Positions 8,775 through 17,246 are shown, numbered from the stretch's first letter. The stretch: 64,000 nt of DNA from Pseudomonas sp. St316 (GCF_018325905.1 NZ_AP021901.1:5146001-5210000); one strand, 5' to 3'. The notes: generated from the letters alone by a model not told the origin. Numbers and translations are program-made.

Positions 8775-8888
8775 TCAAACATGCTTTGCGACAAAAGCGA
8801 CAACGACAAACAAGGTCAAGGCGAACGCCGCACCGACGCCGAACGGCAGCAACGTAACGCGGAGAGTGGTCGGGGTTGAGCGTCTCAT
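8775..8888 (-). CDS. Possible small membrane protein or C-terminal remnant
   Basis: A 37-aa reading frame with a basic N-terminus (MRRSTPTTLR) and one clear membrane segment ending VVAFVAKHV. The frame stays open upstream and encodes an acidic helical stretch (LHQEVEALAEE) that could be part of the protein with a TTG start at 8921. Further upstream it runs into the duplicated terminator segment at 8931, which may have displaced the true start. No family was recognised. Confidence 0.35.
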   Translation of the reverse strand: MRRSTPTTLRVTLLPFGVGAAFALTLFVVVAFVAKHV

Positions 8889-8930
8889 CTCTTCAGCTAA
8901 CGCCTCTACCTCTTGATGCAATTGTTCGTC

Positions 8931-8993
8931 GCAAGATGCCCACCTAACGACAAAACAAAAGGCCCCGGCGTTTTTCACAGCGGGGCTTTTTGT
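8931..8993. repeat. Copy 1 of a 62-63-bp duplicated segment with terminator hairpin
   Basis: GCAAGATGCCCACCTAACG onward, ending in a GGCCCC...GGGGCTTTTTGT hairpin, almost identical to 15722-15783. The two copies bracket the RTX gene and the decayed region behind it. This copy would terminate plus-strand transcription toward the RTX stop codon. Confidence 0.85.
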
Positions 8994-9024
8994 ATCCTGG
9001 TCGCAAGAACGCTGGCTCAGCTGT

Positions 9025-12000
9025 TTAGGAAAACAGATCATTGGCAAACGGGTTAATGCCCGACAGAGTGACGAGTTGCATATCAGCTGTCTGGATCTGT
9101 TCGATGGTATCGTAACCTGCATACCAATCCTTGAGGCGCACACCTTCTTGCGGTGTCTCTCCTGGAGCGAAGCTTGATCGGTGCAGATAGAGGTCATCAC
9201 CGACGCGATCAGCCAACAGTTCAGAGCTGCTGATGTATGACAAAACCAATTTGTCGCCGCTGCTGATGCCGTCGTCCTGAATCGTCACTAGCGTTGGAGT
9301 ATTGATGGTGTAGGTATCGCCACCCTCTCCACCGTTAGCAAAACCACTGGCCTGCAATATCAGCCTGTCATCCCCCTGACCTCCTGACAGCGAAAAGCCC
9401 ACGCCCGTACCGGTCAACAGGTCGTTACCTTCCCCACCATCGGCCATGCCATGTGCCACAGTGATAGTGTCACTTCCGGCCTCACCGTAGGCTTGAGTAC
9501 CCTCGTCGCTAGCAGCCGTGACGATGGTGTCGTTACCGCTGCCTCCGTACAAGATGTCTGCCTGCGGCCCATTCGCCGAGCCATCGACTTTGAAAGGTCC
9601 TATCGACGAAGTCAGCCCACCATAGAGGAAATCATTGCCGTCCCCGCCGTCGATGACGTCGTTGCCCAATCCGCCCTCCAGATAGTTGACACCGGTGTTT
9701 CCAACCAAGACATCGTTGAAGTGACTGCCCAACACGTGTTCGATGTTAAGCAATACATCACCTTCGGCATCACCACCTTGATTGATTTGAGTCTGCAAGT
9801 TGATCGAGACTCCTGTTGTGCTTGTAATGTAAAAAGCACTGTCGAGACCTGCGCGACCATCGATTACATCTGCCCCGGCTCCACCAATGAAGATGTCCTT
9901 CAGGCCAGAGCCCGATAGCGTGTCGTTAAAATTGCTGCCTTGAAACATTTCAACGTTGGCGTAGGTATGACCAGCAGCCTCTCCTGTGTCAGTGCCGTTG
10001 GTGAGGTCGATCGTCACCGCGCTGCCAGACTGCTCATAAGTGACTAGATCCTGGCCACCCGCGCCATCCTGCATCACGGACGAACTGCCGCCATAGAAAA
10101 TGTCGTTATAAGTCGATCCTCTGATCACCTCGATACCGGTATAGGTATCACCTGCCGCGATGCCGGTATGCACACCCGTCTTGAGGTTGATGGTCACGGC
10201 TTCTTTGCTATCGGTATAACCCGCTATGTCAGAGCCGACACCGCCGATGAACTGATCCGCGCCCGCGCCACCGAACAGTGTGTCGTTACCCGAACCACCA
10301 GTAATGATGTTGTCGCTGTCGTTGCCGTAGCCGATGAACGCGCCAGTGCCGACGTAGGTCAGGCGCTCCACGTTTGCCGCCAGGACCGTGCCACTGGCAT
10401 TGATCACCGACACGCGGACTTCATCGTTGCCACCACCGGCCTGTTCGATGATAGTGGGGGTGTACCCCATGTTGATGTTGTAGATATCGTCGCCGGCACC
10501 ACCTTCCAGCCGTACTCCTGTGGCTATGGTGTACGGGCCGGCGGTAAGGACGTCGTTGAAAGCTGAGCCTATGACAGTTTCGATAGCCGTTAAAATAGTG
10601 CCTTCGGCATCTCCACCCGTGCCTGCAGTGCCCGTTCCGAGACGAATATTAACGTTTATCCCGGCAGTCGAACCCGAGTAGTCGACCGTGTCGCTCCCGG
10701 CACCTCCGTCGAAATCCATGCCGCTACCATCGCCAACGAACGTGTCGTTGAAATTCGATCCTCTGATCGCCTCGATGTCGGTGTAGGTATCACCTGCCGC
10801 GATGCCGGTATGCATACCCGTCTTGAGGTTGATGGTCACGGCTTCTTTGCTATCGGTATAACCCGCTATGTCAGAGCCGACACCGCCGATGAACTGATCC
10901 GCGCCCGCGCCACCGAACAGTGTGTCGTTACCCGAACCACCAGTAATGATGTTGTCGCTGTCGTTGCCGTAGCCGATGAACGCGCCAGTGCCGACGTAGG
11001 TCAGGCGCTCCACGTTTGCCGCCAGGACCGTGCCACTGGCATTGATCACCGACACGCGGACTTCATCGTTGCCACCACCGGCCTGTTCGATGATGGTGGG
11101 GGTGTACCCCATGTTGATGTTGTAGATATCGTCGCCGGCACCACCTTCCAGCCGTACTCCTGTGGCTATGGTGTACGGGCCGGCGGTAAGGACGTCGTTG
11201 AAAGCTGAGCCTATGACAGTTTCGATAGCCGTTAAAATAGTGCCTTCGGCATCTCCACCCGTGCCTGCAGTGCCCGTTCCGAGACGAATATTAACGTTTA
11301 TCCCGGCAGTCGAACCCGAGTAGTCGACCGTGTCGCTCCCGGCACCTCCGTCGAAATCCATGCCGCTACCATCGCCAACGAACGTGTCGTTGAAATTCGA
11401 TCCTCTGATCGCCTCGATGTCGGTGTAGGTATCACCTGCCGCGATGCCGGTATGCACACCCGTCTTGAGGTTGATGGTCACGGCTTCTTTGCTATCGGTA
11501 TAACCCGCTATGTCAGAGCCGACACCGCCGATGAACTGATCCGCGCCCGCGCCACCGAACAGTGTGTCGTTACCCGAACCACCAGTAATGATGTTGTCGC
11601 TGTCGTTGCCGTAGCCGATGAACGCGCCAGTGCCGACGTAGGTCAGGCGCTCCACGTTTGCCGCCAGGACTGTGCCACTGGCATTGATCACCGACACGCG
11701 GACTTCATCGTTGCCACCACCGGCCTGTTCGATGATGGTGGGGGTCTGCCCCATATTGATGTTGTAGATGTCGTCGCCAGCACCGCCTTCCAGCCGGACC
11801 CCTGTGGCCGTGGTGTAAGGACCAGCAGAGAGCACGTCGTTGAAAGCTGAGCCTATGACAGTTTCGATAGCCGTTAAAATAGTGCCTTCGGCATCTCCAC
11901 CCGTGCCTGCAGTGCCCGTTCCGAGACGAATATTAACGTTTATCCCGGCAGTCGAACCCGAGTAGTCGACCGTGTCGCTCCCGGCACCTCCGTCGAAATC

Positions 12001-13398
12001 CATGCCGCTACCATCGCCAACGAACGTGTCGTTGAAATTCGATCCTCTGATCGCCTCGATGTCGGTGTAGGTATCACCTGCCGCGATGCCGGTATGCACA
12101 CCCGTCTTGAGGTTGATGGTCACGGCTTCTTTGCTATCGGTATAACCCGCTATGTCAGAGCCGACACCGCCGATGAACTGATCCGCGCCCGCGCCACCGA
12201 ACAGTGTGTCGTTACCCGAACCACCAGTAATGATGTTGTCGCTGTCGTTGCCGTAGCCGATGAACGCGCCAGTGCCGACGTAGGTCAGGCGCTCCACGTT
12301 TGCCGCCAGGACCGTGCCACTGGCATTGATCACCGACACGCGGACTTCATCGTTGCCACCACCGGCCTGTTCGATGATGGTGGGGGTGTACCCCATGTTG
12401 ATGTTGTAGATATCGTCGCCGGCACCACCTTCCAGCCGTACTCCTGTGGCTATGGTGTACGGGCCGGCGGTAAGGACGTCGTTGAAAGCTGAGCCTATGA
12501 CAGTTTCGATAGCCGTTAAAATAGTGCCTTCGGCATCTCCACCCGTGCCTGCAGTGCCCGTTCCGAGACGAATATTAACGTTTATCCCGGCAGTCGAACC
12601 CGAGTAGTCGACCGTGTCGCTCCCGGCACCTCCGTCGAAATCCATGCCGCTACCATCGCCAACGAACGTGTCGTTGAAATTCGATCCTCTGATCGCCTCG
12701 ATGTCGGTGTAGGTATCACCTGCCGCGATGCCGGTATGCACACCCGTCTTGAGGTTGATGGTCACGGCTTCTTTGCTATCGGTATAACCCGCTATGTCAG
12801 AGCCGACACCGCCGATGAACTGATCCGCGCCCGCGCCACCGAACAGTGTGTCGTTACCCGAACCACCAGTAATGATGTTGTCGCTGTCGTTGCCGTAGCC
12901 GATGAACGCGCCAGTGCCGACGTAGGTCAGGCGCTCCACGTTTGCCGCCAGGACCGTGCCACTGGCATTGATCACCGACACGCGGACTTCATCGTTGCCA
13001 CCACCGGCCTGTTCGATGATGGTGGGGGTCTGCCCCATATTGATGTTGTAGATGTCGTCGCCAGCACCGCCTTCCAGCCGGACCCCTGTGGCCGTGGTGT
13101 AAGGACCAGCAGAGAGCACGTCGTTGAAAGCTGAGCCTATGACGGTTTCGACACCAATGAGCGTATCCCCCTCTGCGTCGCCACCCCGCCCAACAAGTCC
13201 AGTTCCCTGGCGCAAATCTATATTGATACCTTCAGTAGATGCCGAATAGTCAACAGTATCTGTACCAGCACCACCATCAATCTTGTCTGCGCCTGCAGTG
13301 CCTTTGATTACGTCGTTGCCACCCAGCGCGTTAATCTCATCATCCCCTGCGGTGCCAATTAGTGCATCTGCGCCAGCTGTTCCATTAATAACTGCCAT
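9025..13398 (-). CDS. Large RTX-type calcium-binding repeat protein
   Basis: A 1457-aa protein made almost entirely of GGxGxD-type nonapeptide repeats that form calcium-binding beta-rolls, interleaved with segments such as NVERLTYVGTGAF and AVTINLKTGVHTG. It has no Sec signal peptide. A non-repetitive end (about the last 75 residues: GDKLVLSY, RLKDWYAGYDTIEQIQ, final NPFANDLFS) resembles haemolysin-type C-terminal domains and a type I secretion signal, so export by an ABC-type exporter is expected; no exporter is encoded nearby. No enzyme domain is visible, which leaves adhesin or matrix protein as the likeliest role. A GGGAAG sequence precedes the ATG at 13398. The core is an array of near-identical 214-residue units. 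Confidence 0.88.
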   Translation of the reverse strand: MAVINGTAGADALIGTAGDDEINALGGNDVIKGTAGADKIDGGAGTDTVDYSASTEGINIDLRQGTGLVGRGGDAEGDTLIGVETVIGSAFNDVLSAGPYTTATGVRLEGGAGDDIYNINMGQTPTIIEQAGGGNDEVRVSVINASGTVLAANVERLTYVGTGAFIGYGNDSDNIITGGSGNDTLFGGAGADQFIGGVGSDIAGYTDSKEAVTINLKTGVHTGIAAGDTYTDIEAIRGSNFNDTFVGDGSGMDFDGGAGSDTVDYSGSTAGINVNIRLGTGTAGTGGDAEGTILTAIETVIGSAFNDVLTAGPYTIATGVRLEGGAGDDIYNINMGYTPTIIEQAGGGNDEVRVSVINASGTVLAANVERLTYVGTGAFIGYGNDSDNIITGGSGNDTLFGGAGADQFIGGVGSDIAGYTDSKEAVTINLKTGVHTGIAAGDTYTDIEAIRGSNFNDTFVGDGSGMDFDGGAGSDTVDYSGSTAGINVNIRLGTGTAGTGGDAEGTILTAIETVIGSAFNDVLSAGPYTTATGVRLEGGAGDDIYNINMGQTPTIIEQAGGGNDEVRVSVINASGTVLAANVERLTYVGTGAFIGYGNDSDNIITGGSGNDTLFGGAGADQFIGGVGSDIAGYTDSKEAVTINLKTGVHTGIAAGDTYTDIEAIRGSNFNDTFVGDGSGMDFDGGAGSDTVDYSGSTAGINVNIRLGTGTAGTGGDAEGTILTAIETVIGSAFNDVLTAGPYTIATGVRLEGGAGDDIYNINMGYTPTIIEQAGGGNDEVRVSVINASGTVLAANVERLTYVGTGAFIGYGNDSDNIITGGSGNDTLFGGAGADQFIGGVGSDIAGYTDSKEAVTINLKTGMHTGIAAGDTYTDIEAIRGSNFNDTFVGDGSGMDFDGGAGSDTVDYSGSTAGINVNIRLGTGTAGTGGDAEGTILTAIETVIGSAFNDVLTAGPYTIATGVRLEGGAGDDIYNINMGYTPTIIEQAGGGNDEVRVSVINASGTVLAANVERLTYVGTGAFIGYGNDSDNIITGGSGNDTLFGGAGADQFIGGVGSDIAGYTDSKEAVTINLKTGVHTGIAAGDTYTGIEVIRGSTYNDIFYGGSSSVMQDGAGGQDLVTYEQSGSAVTIDLTNGTDTGEAAGHTYANVEMFQGSNFNDTLSGSGLKDIFIGGAGADVIDGRAGLDSAFYITSTTGVSINLQTQINQGGDAEGDVLLNIEHVLGSHFNDVLVGNTGVNYLEGGLGNDVIDGGDGNDFLYGGLTSSIGPFKVDGSANGPQADILYGGSGNDTIVTAASDEGTQAYGEAGSDTITVAHGMADGGEGNDLLTGTGVGFSLSGGQGDDRLILQASGFANGGEGGDTYTINTPTLVTIQDDGISSGDKLVLSYISSSELLADRVGDDLYLHRSSFAPGETPQEGVRLKDWYAGYDTIEQIQTADMQLVTLSGINPFANDLFS
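10140..13145 (-). repeat. Tandem 642-bp repeats inside the RTX gene (about 4.7 copies)
   Basis: The same sequence recurs every 642 bases (compare 10168, 10810, 11452, 12094 and 12736), differing at only a few positions. Two sequence types exist. Type A encodes SAGPYTTATG and MGQTPTI; type B encodes TAGPYTIATG and MGYTPTI. From the protein N-terminus the order is A-B-A-B-B. Diverged half-units flank the array on both sides. Confidence 0.95.
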
Positions 13399-14051
13399 TT
13401 TTTCTTCCCTGCTTTAAGGATGGTAGAGGAGGTCTCTTAAAATCAAAATTGTTTACACACTGAAGCATAGATCTCTGCGGTACTTTTCGGCCGTGGCCAA
13501 TGAAGCTTGAGCGGAAACTCCGTCTAGAAAAACGGGTAATCAAAGTGTCATTTATTAAATTACAGGCACGACAAAGCCGCCCGATTTGAAAAAAGGGATA
13601 TGTCTGAGTTTTTACGTTCAATTGCGTGTTGGCGCAGCCGATCCATGCTGAGTTCCATCCAAGGCCCATCCCCCTATTGGGAAGTTAACTGGGCGCTGAG
13701 CGTCCTTGCGTGATAGCACGACAATATCTCTTCACACAAGAGGCCTGATACGTACGGAAGGGGAGCGTGCTGCTGACGTCCTATGCAAACGGGGTATGTT
13801 GACCCCCTGTGTCCCGCGTTGCGGTCGAGGATGGCTTGTTAACCTTGGATCAAACCGGTCTCTTCCAGCATCCGAACACGACGCAGGCATGGCGAGGCGG
13901 ATAGCGAGCCGACCAATCCAGGCAGGGGAATACGAAGGGAGATGATGACTCGGAGAACATGATGCGGCTTGATCAGTTGTGGACCGTGGACTGTTGGCAA
14001 ACGGTGTTTAACGGAGGCAAATGAAATCTGACGTCCTGTCGCAGTCTGTCT
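13399..14051. other. 653-base gap between the RTX gene and hicB
   Basis: It holds the RTX gene promoter region (minus strand, from 13399) and a decayed Lrp/AsnC fragment at about 13810-13915. No other convincing gene is visible; the open frames at 13706-13945 (plus) and 13385-13669 (minus) have no recognisable family sequence or ribosome binding site. Confidence 0.6.
13810..13915 (-). pseudogene. Remnant of an Lrp/AsnC-family regulator gene
   Basis: Reading the minus strand from about 13907 gives SPCLRRVRMLEETGLIQG, a stop, then QAILDRNAG. This aligns with SPCLRRVRMLEDAGVIRG-Y-QAILDRDEVG of the intact Lrp-family protein at 15808-16290. The conserved Tyr codon is replaced by TAA, and recognisable sequence ends on both sides within a few codons. 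It is a fragment covering the second half of the helix-turn-helix and the start of the linker. Confidence 0.8.
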
Positions 14052-14374
14052 TCAAGCGTGCACTTCACGATCCAGAACATCGACCACCCATTGGTTGATG
14101 CTCTTGTGGGCGAGCTGAGCTTTCACGGCGACTGTTGCGTGGAGGGCGGGGGCTAGGCGTAGGCTGAGATTGCCAGAATAGGGTTTCTGCGGTGCTCGCC
14201 CCAGCTTGGCACAGGTCTCCAGATAATCGGTAACCGCCTCTTCAAACGCGGCCCGAAGCTCGCTGACAGATTCGCCGTGAAACCCGACGACATCCTTAAT
14301 GCCAGCGATGTGGCCGACAAACAGACCGTCTTCTCGCTGTAGTCGATTCGGGCGGCGTAACCTCGATAATTCAT
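14052..14374 (-). pseudogene. hicB: HicB-family antitoxin gene, frameshifted
   Basis: HicB antitoxins bind and neutralise HicA. Reading the minus strand from the ATG at 14374 gives MNYRGYAARIDYSE, then the frame is lost; the neighbouring frame continues with EDGLFVGHIAGIKDVVGFHGESVSELRAAFEEAVTDYLE and a C-terminal ribbon-helix-helix-like part ending in WVVDVLDREVHA. One missing base near 14328-14334 (GAGAAGAC where GAGGAAGAC is expected) explains the break. Joined, the two parts give a complete protein of about 107 aa. It overlaps the upstream hicA-like gene. It is either a real pseudogene or a sequencing or assembly error. Confidence 0.8.
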
Positions 14375-14379
14375 AACGT

Positions 14380-14627
14380 TCACGACGCAACTCCTGCTTG
14401 CTCAAGGAAAGCCCGAGCATCACGTACCTGGTAGGGCTTTGCTTCTTTGTCTGGGTGGGGCCGGTGGAACGTTGCGACCACACCATTCAATTCAAAACGT
14501 ACACGCGATCCACTGCCTTCAATGGTCTTGGCACCCGTTGCGCCAAACAGTGACTCAATACGAGCCCACTCCAACGTTGAAGGCGTCGGCCTGGAGAATA
14601 TGGCTCTGAGCGTGCTGAGCTGTTCAT
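14380..14627 (-). CDS. hicA: HicA-family toxin, start region probably disrupted
   Basis: HicA toxins are small double-stranded-RNA-binding-fold mRNA interferases. LSTLRAIFSRPTP, TLEWARIESLF, EGSGSRVRFELNG and TFHRPHPDKEAKPYQVRDARAFLE are a textbook match to the chromosomal HicA group whose catalytic His lies in the FHRPHP region. The natural ATG seems to be at 14627 (MNS), but it is out of frame with the rest by one base, so a lost base near 14620 is suspected; otherwise a non-ATG start further upstream would be needed. It overlaps hicB downstream by a few bases. Confidence 0.7.
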
Positions 14628-14865
14628 TATTCTTGGTATTACACCGCGATACCAAAAAAAGATTTATCACCTGCGTTGACGTGTGAGCAGCACCGATCAA
14701 TAAAATCAAAATGTGGATCGGGTCATCCTTTCCGATTTAACCCGCCCTCCCCTTCAGTACCACTTTCCGCGAGCTGGCAAAATATGTCGGACATCAATCG
14801 CTTAAACCAATCGAGCAATCCGTTCCGCGGGACACTATTTCCTATCTACCCTGCTAATGAGTCCC

Positions 14866-14953
14866 GTGGCGAGGGAGCTTGCTCCCGCTTGAGTGCGAAG
14901 CGCTCACAAGAGGGGCTGCTGCGCAGCCCAGCGGGAGCAAGCTCCCTCGCCAC
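14866..14953. repeat. REP-like inverted pair
   Basis: GTGGCGAGGGAGCTTGCTCCCGC and GCGGGAGCAAGCTCCCTCGCCAC bracket a GC-rich centre that itself folds (GGCTGCTGCGCAGCC). It belongs to the GTGGCGAGGGAGCTTGC variant of pseudomonad REPs rather than the GTGGGAGCGAGC variant common in this window. Confidence 0.9.
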
Positions 14954-15073
14954 GTATCGCATGACCCAGGGGAGATTTGTAGGCTAAATCCGAGAATTGC
15001 GTAGGGGGTGCGCTTACTTTGCTTTTCGGCGAGTTTTCACCTTGTTGCCCTTGTCCTTCGATGGCTACTCTCC

Positions 15074-15300
15074 AGACGTCGCTGCAAATTCAGCGACCGG
15101 GCCTAGGAACCCGTTGAATTCAAGGCGCACAGCGCCCATAAAATTGCAGGCGCTTTTTGTGTTTGCGATGATGTTTTATGGCGGCTGTGCGTGGGACACC
15201 CTCGGGTGTGCCGGGTGCCTTGATTCCCGGTTCCTAGCCCACGTGCGGCCGCCACCCGAATCTAGGAAAGGATGGCGGCGGTTTCTCAAGTCAAGTAGTG
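15074..15300 (+). promoter_or_regulatory. Multi-hairpin leader upstream of the DUF3077 gene
   Basis: It contains GTCGCTG-CAAATT-CAGCGAC (15078-15097), CGGG-N8-CCCG, GAATTCA, the GGCGC-ACA-GCGCC hairpin (15124-15136), CACCC-TC-GGGTG (about 15197-15208) and GCCGCCA/TGGCGGC further on. A long-range pair GGGCCTAGGAACCCG (from 15099) with CGGTTCCTAGCCC (15228-15240) could close the central part. The first 60 bases recur in front of the DUF6124 gene at 52.9 kb. Confidence 0.65.
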
Positions 15301-15394
15301 AAAATATGCGAAACACAATTCCATCCTATTTCCGCGCTTACCGAACCAAGCTTCAGCTTCGTGCCAACGACTTTCCGATCTTCGGAGGCAGGTC

Positions 15395-15693
15395 ATGAAC
15401 GAAAACACTGAGCTAAAACCATCGGCTACACCCCCTTCAACTATTCCGCCGACCGAGCACTATTCCGTGTCAATGGCGGCGTACCCATCCAAGAGGCATT
15501 GGAGCGGGCATCGGATCTTTTGCATCTCGCTCACCGGTTGGCCGAAGACGCGGCGTTTGAAAAGAGCACCGACCGCTACGCCTGGGCTGCGCATTTTTTG
15601 TTGGAGATGAGCAAGGCGGTGATTGATGACGTTGTGAAAGTCATTACGCCTAGACCGGAAGTTGAAGTTAGAAAAAAAGCCGAGAAACAATAG
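15395..15693 (+). pseudogene. DUF3077-family small protein gene, frameshifted
   Basis: The ATG at 15395 follows GGAGG (15384-15388) and reads MNENTELKP; the next codons are out of frame. From 15421 the shifted frame gives IGYTPFNYSADRALFRVNGG, then VPIQEALERASDLLHLAHRLAEDA and AVIDDVVKVITPRPEVE, the DUF3077 pattern known from many small pseudomonad proteins. One base is missing at 15420/15421. The restored protein would be about 99 aa. Function is unknown; helical content is high. A terminator hairpin follows at 15749. The break may be genuine or a sequence error. Confidence 0.8.
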
Positions 15694-15721
15694 ATAGACA
15701 GTACGTTTGAGAATGGGCACC

Positions 15722-15783
15722 GCAAGATGCCCACCTAACGACAAAACAAAAGGCCCTGGCGTTTTCGCAGCGGGGCCTTTTGT
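15722..15783. repeat. Copy 2 of the duplicated terminator segment
   Basis: Almost identical to 8931-8993 over 62 bases, including GCAAGATGCCCACCTAACG and the AAAGGCCC...GGGGCCTTTT hairpin (about 15749-15782). It lies between the DUF3077 gene and the convergent Lrp-family gene and probably terminates both. Confidence 0.85.
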
Positions 15784-15807
15784 TTCTTGGCCGTCCACTG
15801 CTGTCGT

Positions 15808-16290
15808 TCATTGTTCAGACCCAGGCAAATGCCCCAACGGCAACGCCCCCGGCGTCTTCACCGTATGAATCGCAAAGTTGCTCCGGATATCACTCACCCC
15901 CGGCAGTTTCAACAGCCGCCCGGTGAGGAATCGGTCGTAGGCCCGCAGGTCCGGCACCACCACTTGCAACAGAAAATCCGATTCGCCGGACACCAGAAAC
16001 GCCGAGATCACTTCCGGCAATGCCGTGACGGCCTGGCGAAACGCTTCGGCTTGTTCGTCGTTGTGCCGTTCAACCTTCACGCCGACAAAGATCGTCAACC
16101 CGAGGCCCACTTCGTCGCGGTCCAGGATGGCTTGATAACCGCGAATGACGCCGGCGTCTTCGAGCATCCGCACGCGGCGCAAGCAGGGCGACGGGGACAG
16201 GCCGATTTCTTCGGCCAGTTGCACATTGCTCAGGCGACCATCGCGCTGCAGCGCGGCGAGGATTTTGCGATCGAAGGCATCCAGTTTCAT
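15808..16290 (-). CDS. Lrp/AsnC-family transcriptional regulator
   Basis: A 160-aa regulator: N-terminal helix-turn-helix (LDAFDRKILAAL, then LSNVQLAEEIGLSPSPCLRRV, residues about 3-45), a linker (GYQAILD) and a RAM effector-binding domain (about 62-150). It starts 144 bases from the divergent LysE-type exporter gene, the usual arrangement when an Lrp-like protein senses an amino acid and controls its exporter. The ligand cannot be told from sequence. A dead relative lies at about 13.85 kb. Confidence 0.9.
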   Translation of the reverse strand: MKLDAFDRKILAALQRDGRLSNVQLAEEIGLSPSPCLRRVRMLEDAGVIRGYQAILDRDEVGLGLTIFVGVKVERHNDEQAEAFRQAVTALPEVISAFLVSGESDFLLQVVVPDLRAYDRFLTGRLLKLPGVSDIRSNFAIHTVKTPGALPLGHLPGSEQ

Positions 16291-16434
16291 GAATTGGCAG
16301 TTTCCGATGGAATAAAGCGAATAGCTGGCAGGTTATGCCAGTTAATGAAGTATTAGAAGCCAACTTCGCAACCACCTGCCCTGCCCCTGCGCCATAGACT
16401 TGGCACTGGTGAATCGTCGATGAAGGGGTGCGGC

Positions 16435-17064
16435 ATGGCAGAGCTCTGGTTGTTCCTGATGGCCTTGATAGTGGTGTACGTGTTGCCCGGGCCGGACATG
16501 ATCCTGCTGCTGCAAACCGGTGCCCGTCAGGGCAGGGGCGCGGCGCTGGCGACGGCGGTGGGCCTAGGGGTTGCTCGTGGCTGTCATGTCGCATTGGCGG
16601 CGCTGGGGCTTTCGGCTTTGTTCAAGACCGCGCCATGGACCTTTGATGTGGTCCGCCTGGCCGGGGCTGCCTATTTGTTATGGATTGGATTTCAATGCCT
16701 GCGGACCACGTTGTTGCCGAACCTTGAAGGCGCCGCTGTCGAGGCCGGAAAGCGGCATTGGTACCAGGCGATTCGGCGTGGGCTGCTGACGAATCTGCTT
16801 AATCCCAAAGCCTTGTTGTTTTGCTCAGTGTTGTTGCCGCAATTCATCGACCCACAAGGCGGCCCCGTGCTGGGGCAATTCGCGATCCTGGGTGTGGTAC
16901 TGGTCGGCGTCGGCCTACTGTTCGATAGCGCCTATGCGTTGGTGGGTGTCGCACTCGGTCGCTGGCTTCAGCGCTCGCCTTCGGCCCAGCGCTTACAGCA
17001 GTGGTTGTTTGGCAGTCTTCTGATTGGTTTTGCGGTACGGCTGACGTTTGTGCAGCAGTCATAG
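16435..17064 (+). CDS. LysE-family amino acid exporter
   Basis: A 209-aa inner-membrane protein with about six membrane segments and the LysE/RhtB signature VLPGPDMILLLQTGARQGR near the N-terminus, plus NLLNPKALLF in the middle. It is probably an amino acid or homoserine-lactone-type efflux carrier. The ATG at 16435 is preferred over 16420 because AAGGGG (16423-16428) then sits 6 bases upstream. It is divergent from the Lrp-family regulator gene, its likely controller. Confidence 0.87.
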   Translation: MAELWLFLMALIVVYVLPGPDMILLLQTGARQGRGAALATAVGLGVARGCHVALAALGLSALFKTAPWTFDVVRLAGAAYLLWIGFQCLRTTLLPNLEGAAVEAGKRHWYQAIRRGLLTNLLNPKALLFCSVLLPQFIDPQGGPVLGQFAILGVVLVGVGLLFDSAYALVGVALGRWLQRSPSAQRLQQWLFGSLLIGFAVRLTFVQQS

Positions 17065-17246
17065 CGACTGCCACGAATACAATCCTCCGTCCTCGACACA
17101 ACTAGACCCTAGGCTACGCGGCCATTATTCAATGTCTATCTCGCGACTTGGAACAACGCACTAGCATGGTGTGCTAGGAGTCGAGCAAATCTTTCATCAA
17201 CCCTTCCGGCTAAATCCAATTGCAACGCCGGCCCAGTCGGACTAGA

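Noticed and set aside
10168-13134. Five identical 132-aa plus-strand frames spaced 642 bases apart
   Set aside because: They are antisense to the RTX gene and repeat only because that gene repeats; no ribosome binding sites or family features.
13706-13945. A 79-aa plus-strand frame
   Set aside because: It is antisense to the Lrp remnant and has no family features.
14997-15398. A 133-aa plus-strand frame upstream of the DUF3077 gene
   Set aside because: It coincides with the hairpin-rich leader; codon use and residue content look non-coding, and the shared element at 52.9 kb does not preserve the frame.
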